A stretch of DNA of 64,000 bases, from assembly GCA_963677815.1 (NCBI GenBank), contig OY782499.1, positions 2,294,001 to 2,358,000 of the forward strand. The letters are read 5' to 3'. Each line of letters starts with the position of its first letter. Positions within the stretch are counted from its first letter, which is position 1. Source of the DNA: JAEKNW01 sp963677815. GTDB taxonomy: Bacteria > Cloacimonadota > Cloacimonadia > Cloacimonadales > JAFGVF01. Under the pieces are notes generated by a model. It was not told the origin of the DNA. It made no database searches and saw only the letters and a list, made by a program, of their open reading frames with translations. Of this stretch, positions 21,106 to 29,866 are shown in pieces. The position numbers were made by a program, and so were the translations under genes.

Positions 21106-22401
21106 TTACCCTAGCAAAAAGTCTTCCATCGCTTCAATAGATCTTTGGGCATACATTTCCTTCTTCTTCTTCTTGTCTCTGATGTCAATAGTCGGAAGTA
21201 AGCCAAAGTTAGCATTCATAGGTTGGAAATTCTTTTGAGCTGTCTGTAAATGCTTCCATAGCTGACCAGCAATAGTAACATTAGGTAATTCTTTTAAACC
21301 ATTATGGATAATATGGAAAACTAATAAACCAATAAATATTGATTCAACATAGCCTTCAACTCCTGAAAGTTGTCCTGCAATATACACATTGTTTTTCTCT
21401 TTAAGTGACAGATTAGGGTTTAAAACTTGAGGTGCATTCATATATGTATTACGATGGATAGATCCATATCTCAAAAAGTTTGCTTGTTCTAGGCCAGGTA
21501 TTAGTCTAAAAACTTCTTTCTGTTCTCCATACTTGAGCATTGTTTGACATCCCACAAGATTATAAGCATTTTTCCCTGAATTTTCAATCCTAAGTTGCAG
21601 GGCAGCAAAAGGTCTTTTATCAGTTACAGGGTCTTCTAAGCCTACAGGTCTTAAGACACCGAATCTTAGGGTATCTTTACCTCTTCGAGCTAATTCTTCT
21701 ATAGGAGTACAGTTTTCATAAAATTTGAATTTAATGTCATTAAAATACTTATTTTCAAATTCTTTAGCTTGGTGCTTTTCAGCTTTATTTAATGCTTCAA
21801 CAAAATTATAATATTCATCTTTAGTAAAGGGACAGTTTATGTAGTCTGCCTCACCTTTATCATATCTAGACTTATAGTAAGCTCTTTCAAAATTTATTGA
21901 ATCTCTTTCCACAATAGGGGCTATCGCATCAAAGAAGTAGAGAGAAGATTCAGGTAAATAGGGACTTAATCCATCAATAATCTTATCAGAAGACAAGGGA
22001 CCTGTAGCGATAATAGTTAATTCATCATCAAGTTGACTGTACTCTTGGTTAATTACTTGAATATTATCATGATTCATGATTTTTTCAGAAACTAAGGCAG
22101 AGAATTTATCTCTATCTACAGCTAGGGCATTTCCTGCAGGAACAGCACATTCTTCAGCTAAGGGAATTAGTTTAGTCCCAAGAAATTTCATTTCCTCTTT
22201 GAGCAGTCCTGACCCTGTTGTTTTCAAGAGGGATTTTAGAGAATTAGAACAGACCAGTTCAGCTAGACCTGGCATCTTATGGGCTGGTGAATACTTTTCT
22301 GGTTTCATTTCATATAGTTTCACCTGCCAACCAGCTTGAGCAAAATTTAATGCTGCTTCACAACCTGCTAAACCACCACCGACAATATTTATTTTATTCA
22401 T
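21106..22401 (-). CDS. trmFO: methylenetetrahydrofolate-tRNA-(uracil-5-)-methyltransferase
   Basis: TrmFO uses FAD and 5,10-methylenetetrahydrofolate to make m5U54 in the T loop of tRNAs. The 431-residue protein starts with the FAD-binding motif INIVGGGLAGCEAA and has the family motif GLAELVCSNSLKS. Both conserved cysteines are present (VCSNS near residue 51 and NCPFTKDE near 190). The NAD-like cofactor region and YVESIFIGLL near the C-terminus also fit. It is monocistronic. A candidate promoter, TTGCAA with TATAGT, lies within or beside the palindrome at 22416-22466. Confidence 0.96.
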   Translation of the reverse strand: MNKINIVGGGLAGCEAALNFAQAGWQVKLYEMKPEKYSPAHKMPGLAELVCSNSLKSLLKTTGSGLLKEEMKFLGTKLIPLAEECAVPAGNALAVDRDKFSALVSEKIMNHDNIQVINQEYSQLDDELTIIATGPLSSDKIIDGLSPYLPESSLYFFDAIAPIVERDSINFERAYYKSRYDKGEADYINCPFTKDEYYNFVEALNKAEKHQAKEFENKYFNDIKFKFYENCTPIEELARRGKDTLRFGVLRPVGLEDPVTDKRPFAALQLRIENSGKNAYNLVGCQTMLKYGEQKEVFRLIPGLEQANFLRYGSIHRNTYMNAPQVLNPNLSLKEKNNVYIAGQLSGVEGYVESIFIGLLVFHIIHNGLKELPNVTIAGQLWKHLQTAQKNFQPMNANFGLLPTIDIRDKKKKKEMYAQRSIEAMEDFLLG

Positions 22402-22415
22402 ATTTTTTTACCTTT

Positions 22416-22466
22416 AACCCAAATAATGCAGTAGACCTTTGTGAATAGCACTATATTATCTGGGTT
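22416..22466. repeat. 51-bp imperfect palindrome, short member of the long-palindrome family
   Basis: Ends AACCCA and TGGGTT with inner ATAAT/ATTAT. Its first 42 bases differ from the complement of 43743-43784 at only about four positions, so the two are copies of one repeat. This one looks like an internally deleted version. It lies in the divergent region between trmFO and the SH3/NlpC lipoprotein gene. Confidence 0.8.
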
Positions 22467-22528
22467 TAATTTTTTGCAAAAATATTTCATTGGCAAGGAT
22501 GGGCAAGAATTATTTATGATAAATTTAA

Positions 22529-22557
22529 TTGACAGCAATTTATTCCCTTAATATTTT
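22529..22557 (+). promoter_or_regulatory. sigma70-type promoter of the NlpC/P60 lipoprotein gene
   Basis: TTGACA (22529-22534), a 17-base spacer, and TATTTT (22552-22557). The ATG is at 22576 and GAGG lies just before it. Confidence 0.55.
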
Positions 22558-22575
22558 ACTAAAAATGAGGTTCAG

Positions 22576-23934
22576 ATGAAAAATAAAACAAAATTCTTAT
22601 TACTTCTGTTGTTACTAGTTATTATTGCCTGTTCTAATCAAAGAAATATCCCAAGAGATTTGACTTTATACTCTCAAGATCCCTTTTCCTATGTTGACCC
22701 TATAAAAGGTGATACTCTTTTAGTAACAAAAGAAATTCAAGCTAGCATTGATTCTCTTTCAATGAAGAGATATTATTATTGTTGGAGTGATTCTTTAATA
22801 GCAGACACTTTAGCAAGTAAGAATCTCCTCAACTATTATCAAGATAAAATTGAAAAGTTAAAATTATACCCTGGTATTGGTGAAAATAAACTTAAAAGAG
22901 ATTCTACTTTTTATTATGAGATGAGAGATAAAGCTAAGCTTAGTACAACTTTCAACAAATTTAAGAAAGGTATTATGCTAGAAAAAGCTAATATACGTGT
23001 CCTGCCAACTAATAAACCTTATTTCTTAGATTTTGATAAAGCTGGTGAAGGATATCCTTTTGATTATTGGCAAAACTCAACCATACCTATGGCTAGTCCT
23101 GTTTTCATCTACCACGAAATAGATAATTGGCTTTTAATTAGCTGTCATCTGTGTTCAGGCTGGGTTGAAAAAGATAAAATAGCTTATCTGAATAATGAAC
23201 AGATTAAAGAATTAACCAAGCCTAATAGAATAGCAATAAGCAAAGATGATACACCTATATATAGTAAAGAAGGTGAGTATTTGGGCTCTGCAGATATTGG
23301 AACTTTCTTCACATACTTATTTTCTGATGGAATAAATCACAAATGTTCCTTTGTTAAACGTAATGAATGGGGCTTTGGTCAAGTAATTGTGATTAACATA
23401 CCTGTTGCTAATGGTAAAAAAATGCCTATCCCTCTTACTCAGAATAACATAGCATCCATTATGTCTGAAATGATTAATCAGAATTATGGTTGGGGTGGAA
23501 TGTACTTTAATAGAGATTGCTCTCAAATGACTCTTGACACTTTCACTCCTTTTGGTTTAATCTTACCTAGGAATGGTAATCATCAAGCTTCTAAAGGAGG
23601 TAACTTCATATCTAGTCAGGAAATTGATAAAAAAGATTTTAACGATTTTATAATTAAAAATGCAAGACCTTTTACATCTTTAGTTAGAATACCAGGGCAT
23701 ATCATGGTTTATCTTGGGCATAAAGATGGAAAAGCTCTTGTAATGCATAATATCTGGGGATTAAGAACAAAGAGTTTTTGGGGAAAAGAAGGCAGATACA
23801 TAATAGGTAAAACAATCATTTCTTCCCTTGAATTAGGCAAAGACATAAGAGGTATTGATAAGAATAGATTAATGTTGCAAAAGCTTTCAGGCCTTGTTAA
23901 TCTATTTGAACTGGAAAGAAATAGTCATAACTAA
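22576..23934 (+). CDS. SH3/NlpC-P60 peptidoglycan hydrolase, lipoprotein
   Basis: A 452-residue protein with a lipoprotein signal (LLLLLLVIIACSNQ, Cys at about residue 20). The architecture matches the multi-domain C40 peptidases: an N-terminal stabilising segment, an SH3b domain (about 125-200; KANIRVLPTNKPYF), a second SH3-like part, and a C-terminal NlpC/P60 catalytic domain. The catalytic Cys is in NRDCSQM (near 315), one His in GHIMVYLG (near 375) and a further polar residue in MHNIWG. Such enzymes cut gamma-D-Glu-diaminopimelate links in stem peptides. It is anchored in the envelope and probably acts in wall turnover or recycling. Confidence 0.88.
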   Translation: MKNKTKFLLLLLLLVIIACSNQRNIPRDLTLYSQDPFSYVDPIKGDTLLVTKEIQASIDSLSMKRYYYCWSDSLIADTLASKNLLNYYQDKIEKLKLYPGIGENKLKRDSTFYYEMRDKAKLSTTFNKFKKGIMLEKANIRVLPTNKPYFLDFDKAGEGYPFDYWQNSTIPMASPVFIYHEIDNWLLISCHLCSGWVEKDKIAYLNNEQIKELTKPNRIAISKDDTPIYSKEGEYLGSADIGTFFTYLFSDGINHKCSFVKRNEWGFGQVIVINIPVANGKKMPIPLTQNNIASIMSEMINQNYGWGGMYFNRDCSQMTLDTFTPFGLILPRNGNHQASKGGNFISSQEIDKKDFNDFIIKNARPFTSLVRIPGHIMVYLGHKDGKALVMHNIWGLRTKSFWGKEGRYIIGKTIISSLELGKDIRGIDKNRLMLQKLSGLVNLFELERNSHN

Positions 23935-23995
23935 ATCTTTCAATCCTTACAAAATATTTCTTGTTTAGGTTCATTTTTTGCTTTATATAATTAGT

Positions 23996-25441
23996 ATGAA
24001 AAAGAAAATTATTTTATTAATACTTTTATATATACTAGTAAGGGATATTTTCCCCTGCACAATTGGAGTAGCTAATCCAAGTATTACTACATCAGGCAGG
24101 CCTATCCTCTGGAAATCGAGAGATATAAATCCCAACACAGTTAACACTATCCGTAAGGTTGATGATTTAACCTATGATTTTATTGGGGTTACAAGTCCTG
24201 GAGAAAACAGAATGTGGATGGGAGTTAATGAAGAAGGTTTTGCTCTAGCTAACTCCTTATCAAACGATTTAACTGTTGCAGAAGGAAATTTTAATAATGG
24301 TAATTTAATCTTCAATGCCTTGGGTAATTGTTCTGATTTAGATGATTTTGAGAATTACTTAGATTACTTAACTTCTTCAACCTTAGATCTTGAATTACGA
24401 GGTAATTTTGTAGCCTTTGACGGAGATGGACAAACAAAGCTTTACGAAGTTAATAATTCAGCCTACTGGATATTCCCCGCTACAACAACTACTAGTCCTT
24501 TTCAAATCAGAACTAATCATTCTATTAATGGCGGAGGATTAGAAGGATTTGAGAGATTTATTCGTTCCCAAGACATTGTTGCATCTATGGTCTTTAATAA
24601 TGAATTGAATGTGAATAATCTTCTAATGCACCATATCAGAGATGTTTCAGATTCTCAATCGCAAGCATATCAACTACCATGGACTTATGGCGATCCTAGT
24701 CCTTTATTAGACACTAACTTTAGTATTAATAGACGTAACACTATTTCAGCAGTAGTTATTGAAGGGGCTTCTAGTAACCAAGATACAGATCTAACTACTA
24801 TGTGGTTGATAATGGGAAATCCTTTCACAAGCTATGCTCTTCCCCTTGTTCCCAAACATCAACCCAACTATTCTACTTATAACAATCTGTCAGAAAATTC
24901 ATCAGAATTGGTAAATATCCTATGGAATAGTGAAAATAACTATCTACTAGATACTTCAAAATTTGTTAATCCAAACTTCTCTCTTATGGGCGAGTTTCAG
25001 ACTCTGGAAAGTCTAATTTATCAAACTTTTGAAGATTTAAAAGAAGATTATGAAGATGATGAAATAAGTGAATCTTATCTCATAAATTATATGAATGAAA
25101 AGGCTAGTCAAGCTTTAGCTTTTTCTAATCAAGTACTTTATAACTTTACACCCAACAATGATGTGGAAATTAGTCAAACTTCTCACCTACATCTTAATCC
25201 TAATCCCTTTACAGAATCTTTATCAATTAGTTTTACTAATGAAAAGAAAACACCAACAAGCATTAAAATATATAATCTAAAAGGACAATTAGTAAAAGAA
25301 TATACTAGCAATGATAAAACTGGAAGAATAAAGTGGAATGGTGATAGTATAGATAAAAAGAAATTGCCTTCAGGAATTTACCTAGTTAGATATGAAAATT
25401 CTAAAGAGGTAATTACTAAAAAAGTTCTTTTGATGAAGTAA
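23996..25441 (+). CDS. secreted C45-like Ntn hydrolase with type IX sorting domain
   Basis: A 481-residue protein when started at ATG 23996; an upstream TTG at 23978 is in frame but has no ribosome site. After a hydrophobic signal, Cys21 begins the mature N-terminus (CTIGVANPS). This is expected for an N-terminal nucleophile hydrolase of the acyl-CoA:6-APA acyltransferase/C45 type; SRDINPN and MGVNEEGFALANS fit that fold. The last 75 residues (LNPNPF, IKIYNLKGQLVK, SGIYLVRY, KKVLLMK) form a type IX secretion sorting domain, so the enzyme is exported to the surface or medium. The natural amide substrate is unknown. TATAAT lies only four bases before the ATG. Confidence 0.82.
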   Translation: MKKKIILLILLYILVRDIFPCTIGVANPSITTSGRPILWKSRDINPNTVNTIRKVDDLTYDFIGVTSPGENRMWMGVNEEGFALANSLSNDLTVAEGNFNNGNLIFNALGNCSDLDDFENYLDYLTSSTLDLELRGNFVAFDGDGQTKLYEVNNSAYWIFPATTTTSPFQIRTNHSINGGGLEGFERFIRSQDIVASMVFNNELNVNNLLMHHIRDVSDSQSQAYQLPWTYGDPSPLLDTNFSINRRNTISAVVIEGASSNQDTDLTTMWLIMGNPFTSYALPLVPKHQPNYSTYNNLSENSSELVNILWNSENNYLLDTSKFVNPNFSLMGEFQTLESLIYQTFEDLKEDYEDDEISESYLINYMNEKASQALAFSNQVLYNFTPNNDVEISQTSHLHLNPNPFTESLSISFTNEKKTPTSIKIYNLKGQLVKEYTSNDKTGRIKWNGDSIDKKKLPSGIYLVRYENSKEVITKKVLLMK

Positions 25442-25468
25442 AACATTATTTGATAGACAACAAGTAAT

Positions 25469-25580
25469 CCCCTTTCAGCTCCTTGGAGCGCCTGAGAGGG
25501 GTGGTCGAGTAGACCGGGGAGAGTATTTGTCGGACGGTGGAGATTTTCTCCGCCATCTGCGTAACCGCTGGCTGGAATCC
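25469..25580. repeat. GC-rich structured intergenic segment
   Basis: Three successive hairpins in an otherwise AT-rich genome. The first pairs CCCCTTTCAG with CTGAGAGGGG (one wobble) around an inner CTCC/GGAG stem (25469-25501). The second is GGTC/GACC just after it, and the third is GGTGGAGA/TCTCCGCC near 25537-25555. It lies between two convergent genes and leads into a REP-like unit at 25589. An RNA or a mobile palindromic element are both possible; I do not recognise a family with certainty. Confidence 0.5.
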
Positions 25581-25588
25581 CACGACCC

Positions 25589-25644
25589 TATGGACTGAGA
25601 CCATCTCTGGTCTCAGCTGGCAGTAAGGATACTTCCACTTCATA
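25589..25644 (+). repeat. diverged REP-like Y-shaped unit
   Basis: The outer arm TATGGA pairs with TTCATA. The first hairpin is CTGAGACCA/TGGTCTCAG with loop TCTC. The second hairpin is degenerate, GGCAGTA/TACTTCC around AGGA, with one mismatch. It has the same orientation as all other copies and is about 9.5 kb from the transposase gene. Confidence 0.75.
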
Positions 25645-25685
25645 TACACCAGCATAACCACGATTTTAAACAAGCTGAAAGCTTA

Positions 25686-26300
25686 TTATTTACTTCTGGA
25701 AAATTTTATTTCCTGGTACATAGCATCCATATCAAGTTTTAGTTGCTCTTTAATTCTTGGATAGTCTTCTTTATTTTCAACCTGATAACTTTTCCCATAC
25801 TTCATTCTTATTGTTGAGAAAGGTTTAGGGAATCTGAATTTATCCCAAGAGTTAAAAGTCCATTCTCTTGAAACATCAATTGCTACAGGCATGATTGGTC
25901 TTTTAGAGAGATAAGAAGCTGTTAGTAAACCATCTTTTATAGTATAAATAGGCCCTCTTGGCCCATCTGGGGTAATAGCAACAGATGATGTCTTGAGATG
26001 GGATATCAAAGCTCTGAGGGCAGAAGTTCCTCCTCGAGTAGATGAACCTCTAACTGGTACATATCCTAGTTTAGAAATTGGACCTGCTATGAGTTGTCCA
26101 TCTTTGGATTGCGAAACTAAAACACCTATATTTCTATTTTTATTTAGGAGGGTTAAAGGGATTTGGTCTCTATGCCAAATCATAAATACTTTTGCTTCTT
26201 GAGGATAGTTTCCGTAAATTTCTTTTCTAATAGTGAGGTTGATAGCTCTGAGAAGAAAAGAGCCTAGGTACTTTTCACAATTTAATAGGAATTTATTCAT
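25686..26300 (-). CDS. DUF374 lysophospholipid acyltransferase family protein
   Basis: A 204-residue protein of the DUF374 group within the LPLAT superfamily. It shows MIWHRDQIPL (about 40-49), SKDGQLIAGPISKLGYVPVRGSS (about 66-88) and ITPDGPRGPIY (about 112-123), which are the expected acceptor and active-site blocks. DUF374 proteins are thought to acylate lipid A or related lipids; the position directly behind lpxB (8-nt overlap) supports this. It is the last gene of the dcw-lpx transcript. A short AAGCT/AGCTT hairpin near 25672-25684 may be a weak terminator. Confidence 0.85.
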   Translation of the reverse strand: MNKFLLNCEKYLGSFLLRAINLTIRKEIYGNYPQEAKVFMIWHRDQIPLTLLNKNRNIGVLVSQSKDGQLIAGPISKLGYVPVRGSSTRGGTSALRALISHLKTSSVAITPDGPRGPIYTIKDGLLTASYLSKRPIMPVAIDVSREWTFNSWDKFRFPKPFSTIRMKYGKSYQVENKEDYPRIKEQLKLDMDAMYQEIKFSRSK

Positions 26301-27408
26301 TGTTTATTAAATCTCTTATCTTTTCTGCACAGTTGTTAGAAGCTGATTTATCACCAAGAAGATGCTTAATTTGCTCAAGTCTGAGGATGAACTTTTCTTT
26401 CTGTTTTGGATTGTCTAAATAGTAGTTTATTTCTTTTAAGATATTATCAGCTGTCATGTCTTCTTGAATTAATTCTTTTACAATCATATCATTAGATATT
26501 AAGTTTGGTAAGCCTATATATTTCACTTTTGAGATCTTTCTTGCTAAAGCTACAGTTATCGGATTCGCTCGATAGACAATAACAAATGGAGTTGCGAAGA
26601 GAGTTGTTTCAAGAGTAGTAGTTCCTGATTTAGCAATTACGAAATCGCAATGTTTCATAATGTCGTAGTTGAAATCTTTTATCACATAGACATTGTTGGG
26701 TAATCCCTTTTCTTGTAGCAAAGGCAAAAAAATATCATCTGCTAATGATAGCAAATATTCCCTTTTTGAATCTCTTCTAGCAAGTTCTAAATAAATATCT
26801 AAATGTCTATCTAATTCTGCTTTGCGAGAGCCAGGAAATAAGCCGATCCATTCCTTATTTTCAGCAATGGAAAATCTATTAGCAAAAGACTTCTTATCAA
26901 ATTGAGGAGCAATTTCTTCAGCTACAGGATGACCTACATAAGAATTTGCTACTCCATATTGGTCAAGCAATTGTGGTTCAAAAGGATTTATACAACAAAC
27001 GAAATCAGTATATTTCTTTATTTTATATACTCTTTTGTGCTTCCAAGCCCAAAATTGGGGACAAATATAATATAGAACTTTTATTCCAAGTTCTTTAGCT
27101 ATTTTGGCAATTCTTAAGTTAAGTCCAGGATAATCTACTAAGACCAGTAAATCTGGTTTTGTTGAAATCATTAGATTTCTCACATCTTTTTCTACTTTAG
27201 CAAAAAAAGCAAGATGCTTAATAACTTCAACAAAACCCATTACATTAAATCTCTTAAAATCAAAAGAAGTGTTTAGTCCCTCTTTTTGCATTAAAGGGCC
27301 ACCAATTCCCAAATGACAATATTTATCTTCGGAATTCAACGACTTCATTACAAAAGATGCATGTAAATCACCCGACTTCTCTCCAGCAAGCCAAAATATC
27401 TTCTTCAT
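26293..27408 (-). CDS. lpxB: lipid-A-disaccharide synthase
   Basis: LpxB joins UDP-2,3-diacylglucosamine and lipid X to form the tetra-acylated disaccharide of lipid A at the inner membrane. The 371-residue protein shows the N-terminal block WLAGEKSGDLHA, the middle VDYPGLNLRIAK, YICPQFWAWKHKR, and LFPGSRKAEL, all typical of the family. It starts one base after the ftsZ stop. Its presence shows that the organism makes lipid A and so has an outer membrane. Finding lpxB attached to ftsZ is unusual compared with the usual lpxD-fabZ-lpxA-lpxB cluster. Confidence 0.95.
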   Translation of the reverse strand: MKKIFWLAGEKSGDLHASFVMKSLNSEDKYCHLGIGGPLMQKEGLNTSFDFKRFNVMGFVEVIKHLAFFAKVEKDVRNLMISTKPDLLVLVDYPGLNLRIAKIAKELGIKVLYYICPQFWAWKHKRVYKIKKYTDFVCCINPFEPQLLDQYGVANSYVGHPVAEEIAPQFDKKSFANRFSIAENKEWIGLFPGSRKAELDRHLDIYLELARRDSKREYLLSLADDIFLPLLQEKGLPNNVYVIKDFNYDIMKHCDFVIAKSGTTTLETTLFATPFVIVYRANPITVALARKISKVKYIGLPNLISNDMIVKELIQEDMTADNILKEINYYLDNPKQKEKFILRLEQIKHLLGDKSASNNCAEKIRDLINNE

Positions 27409-27409
27409 G

Positions 27410-28594
27410 TTAATCTAATAAATTTAAAAATGGAGGTAGCTCTGAATCAATCCTTGTTTTTGGTTCTGATTCCTTCTCAGGACTTTCTTCAAGAGGAGTA
27501 TCATCGGCTTTTTCTAAGTTGTTATGCAAAGAACCGAAACCTTTCAATCCTTTTTGCAAGCCGTAGCCATCAAGTTCTGAATACTCAGTTTTCTTAGCAT
27601 ATTTCTTCATTGCTGGAGTACTTTCTATCTTCTCTTCATCTAATTCTAAGCCTGTGGCTAGAACAGTAACTCTTATTCTACCATCATATTCAGGGTCACA
27701 GAATAAGCCGTTGATACAAATAATGTTATTACCAGTTCTATCAGTTATGGCATTACAAGCATGTTCAAGCTCATTCATTTTCATATCTGTACCAGCAAAA
27801 ATATTTATCAAAAGAGCCTTACAACCTGCAATTGAGATATCGCCCAAGAGAGGATTTGTTATTGCTTCTTGCGCAGCTACTATTGCTCTATCTTCACCTT
27901 CGGCTTCACCAGAACCTATTAAAGCATAACCCATGTCTGTCATAATTGTTTTGATATCAGAAAATTCAACATTGATATAACCTGTCTTAGTTATTATATC
28001 GGATAAAGACTTAACACCATTATGAATTATCATATCAGATTTTTTAAAACCATCGAAAACACCAATCTCTGGGAAATGTTCTAAAATCTTCTTATTAGGA
28101 ATGACAAGTAAAGTATCTACAAATTGCTTTAAATTCTTTAATCCTATTTCTGCATTTTCTAATCTAATTTTTCCTTCATAAGGGAATGGCTTGGAAACAA
28201 CTGCCATTGTGAGGATATTCATTTCTTTAGCAGCCCTTGCTACAATAGGAATAGCACCAGTACCTGTTCCTCCTCCCATTCCAGCTACAAGAAAGATTAA
28301 GTCAGCACCAGAAAGAGCTTCTTTGATTTCTTGATATGACTCTTCGGCTGCTTTCTCACCCATTTCAGGTAAAGCTCCTGCCCCTCTTCCATTAGTCGCT
28401 TTTGGACCAATCTGAATTAAATTTGGAGCTAAAGACTTCTTTAAATCTTGAACATCACTATTTATGGCTATGAACTCTACATTCTCTAATTTATTATTTA
28501 TCATAGTGTTGATAGCATTGCCACCTGCACCACCAATTCCAACTATCTTAATTTGGGTTAAAACAAAATCTGAAGCTTCATTAATTTCAAACAT
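27410..28594 (-). CDS. ftsZ: cell division GTPase FtsZ
   Basis: FtsZ is the tubulin-like GTPase forming the Z ring. The 394-residue protein shows GIGGAGGNAINTMI (about 18-31), the tubulin signature GMGGGTGTGAIPI (about 105-117), the switch region KPFPYEGK and GALP EMG-type loops. A short charged linker ends in PPFLNLLD, which fits the conserved C-terminal peptide that binds FtsA. It lies directly downstream of ftsA (2-base gap). Confidence 0.98.
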   Translation of the reverse strand: MFEINEASDFVLTQIKIVGIGGAGGNAINTMINNKLENVEFIAINSDVQDLKKSLAPNLIQIGPKATNGRGAGALPEMGEKAAEESYQEIKEALSGADLIFLVAGMGGGTGTGAIPIVARAAKEMNILTMAVVSKPFPYEGKIRLENAEIGLKNLKQFVDTLLVIPNKKILEHFPEIGVFDGFKKSDMIIHNGVKSLSDIITKTGYINVEFSDIKTIMTDMGYALIGSGEAEGEDRAIVAAQEAITNPLLGDISIAGCKALLINIFAGTDMKMNELEHACNAITDRTGNNIICINGLFCDPEYDGRIRVTVLATGLELDEEKIESTPAMKKYAKKTEYSELDGYGLQKGLKGFGSLHNNLEKADDTPLEESPEKESEPKTRIDSELPPFLNLLD

Positions 28595-28596
28595 CT

Positions 28597-29856
28597 CTAT
28601 ACCTCTTTATCAGAAAAGAATTTTTTAATTTCATCAATCACAATCTTTATATTAAATGATTTTACACTCTTGGAAGTTTTTACATCACATGTTGATGCGC
28701 AATGACGCAACATTCCGATAATAGTTGCGTCTTCTAATTTAGTTAATGTCTCTTTTTTACCTGTAATATTATCCATTATAGGTTGGGAAGTTTTTAAAGG
28801 AAGATTAAAGGTTTCTCTAGCTATATCTCCATAGGATTGAAGATTGCAAGCACCACCTGTGAGTACTAAACCTGCAGATATCATCTCAGGTTTATAGTTC
28901 TTTACTAAATCTTTATAACATTCTTCTAAAGAATCTTGAATACGTCTTTCAATGATTTCTTTGACTACTTCTAATTTAATCTTTTTTGTAACATTTCTGT
29001 CAAAAGTTCTATATTCAATTTCTTTTGAAAAATCTTGATTTGCAACATCTAGTTGAGCAAAACCTAGTTTTAAATCATAGGCGGTTTTTGGTAAAGTTCT
29101 TAGCACTTTGTAAAGGTCTTTAGTAATCTCTTCACTTCCTACTAAGTTAACAGAAATACCTCGAATATACTTTTTACTAAATATGATAGCATCAGAAATA
29201 CCTTCACCAATATCTATCATGATACAGCCAAGTTCTCTTTCTTGTTCAGATAAAACGGCTAAAGCGGAAGCGTAAGAAGCCAAGACAAATGAATCAACCT
29301 GATAACCATTAATTTCAAAGCATTTGTTAATGTTTTGCAAAACAGATTTTTGAGCTAAGATTGTTGTAATCTCTCCAGATAATTTCGTTCCAGAAAACAT
29401 TAGGGGAAGCTTGTAATGTTCGCTGTTATTGTCAATTAAGAAGTATTTTGGAATAGTATGAATTATATCATAATCTTCTAATCCTGTTTGTTTCAATACA
29501 CTATTCTTAGCATCTTCTAGTACTTCATTAATATGACTTTGTTTGATTTCAGTAGATTTCCCTTCAGTAGAAAGAGTAACCTTTCCTACAGCATCAAGGT
29601 ATTTCACAAAATCACCAGAGACACTAACATATAATGTTCTTATATCGCTATTTGTATTTTTCTTTAGCTGGTCAAAAGCTTCCTTTATTGCTGCAGAAAG
29701 GTCTTTAATATCTATGACCTTCCCTTTTAGTAAACCGAAAGTCTGAGCTTGACCAACTCCTTTTATATCAATTCTTTTATCAGAAAATATCTCAGCAGTT
29801 ACTGCTAGAATCTTTGAAGTTCCTAAATCTACAACTGTTACTATCTTACTTCCCAT
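28597..29856 (-). CDS. ftsA: cell division protein FtsA
   Basis: FtsA is the actin-like ATPase that ties FtsZ filaments to the inner membrane. The 419-residue protein has the phosphate-1 motif VVDLGTSKILAV, the 1C domain, and DIGEGISDAIIF (about 213-224) and LTGGACNLQSYG (about 334-345) as the phosphate-2 and adenosine motifs. The C-terminus (NIKIVIDEIKKFFSDKEV) can form the amphipathic membrane-binding helix. It is in the usual ftsQ-ftsA-ftsZ order. Confidence 0.96.
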   Translation of the reverse strand: MGSKIVTVVDLGTSKILAVTAEIFSDKRIDIKGVGQAQTFGLLKGKVIDIKDLSAAIKEAFDQLKKNTNSDIRTLYVSVSGDFVKYLDAVGKVTLSTEGKSTEIKQSHINEVLEDAKNSVLKQTGLEDYDIIHTIPKYFLIDNNSEHYKLPLMFSGTKLSGEITTILAQKSVLQNINKCFEINGYQVDSFVLASYASALAVLSEQERELGCIMIDIGEGISDAIIFSKKYIRGISVNLVGSEEITKDLYKVLRTLPKTAYDLKLGFAQLDVANQDFSKEIEYRTFDRNVTKKIKLEVVKEIIERRIQDSLEECYKDLVKNYKPEMISAGLVLTGGACNLQSYGDIARETFNLPLKTSQPIMDNITGKKETLTKLEDATIIGMLRHCASTCDVKTSKSVKSFNIKIVIDEIKKFFSDKEV

Positions 29857-29866
29857 TATATCTCCG

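Noticed and set aside
23978..23995. TTG start for the Ntn hydrolase
   Set aside because: No ribosome site, and it would put polar residues before a good signal peptide that starts at the ATG at 23996.
25446..25673. 75-codon minus-strand frame between convergent genes
   Set aside because: It spans the structured GC-rich segment and a repeat unit and has no ribosome site or recognisable protein features.
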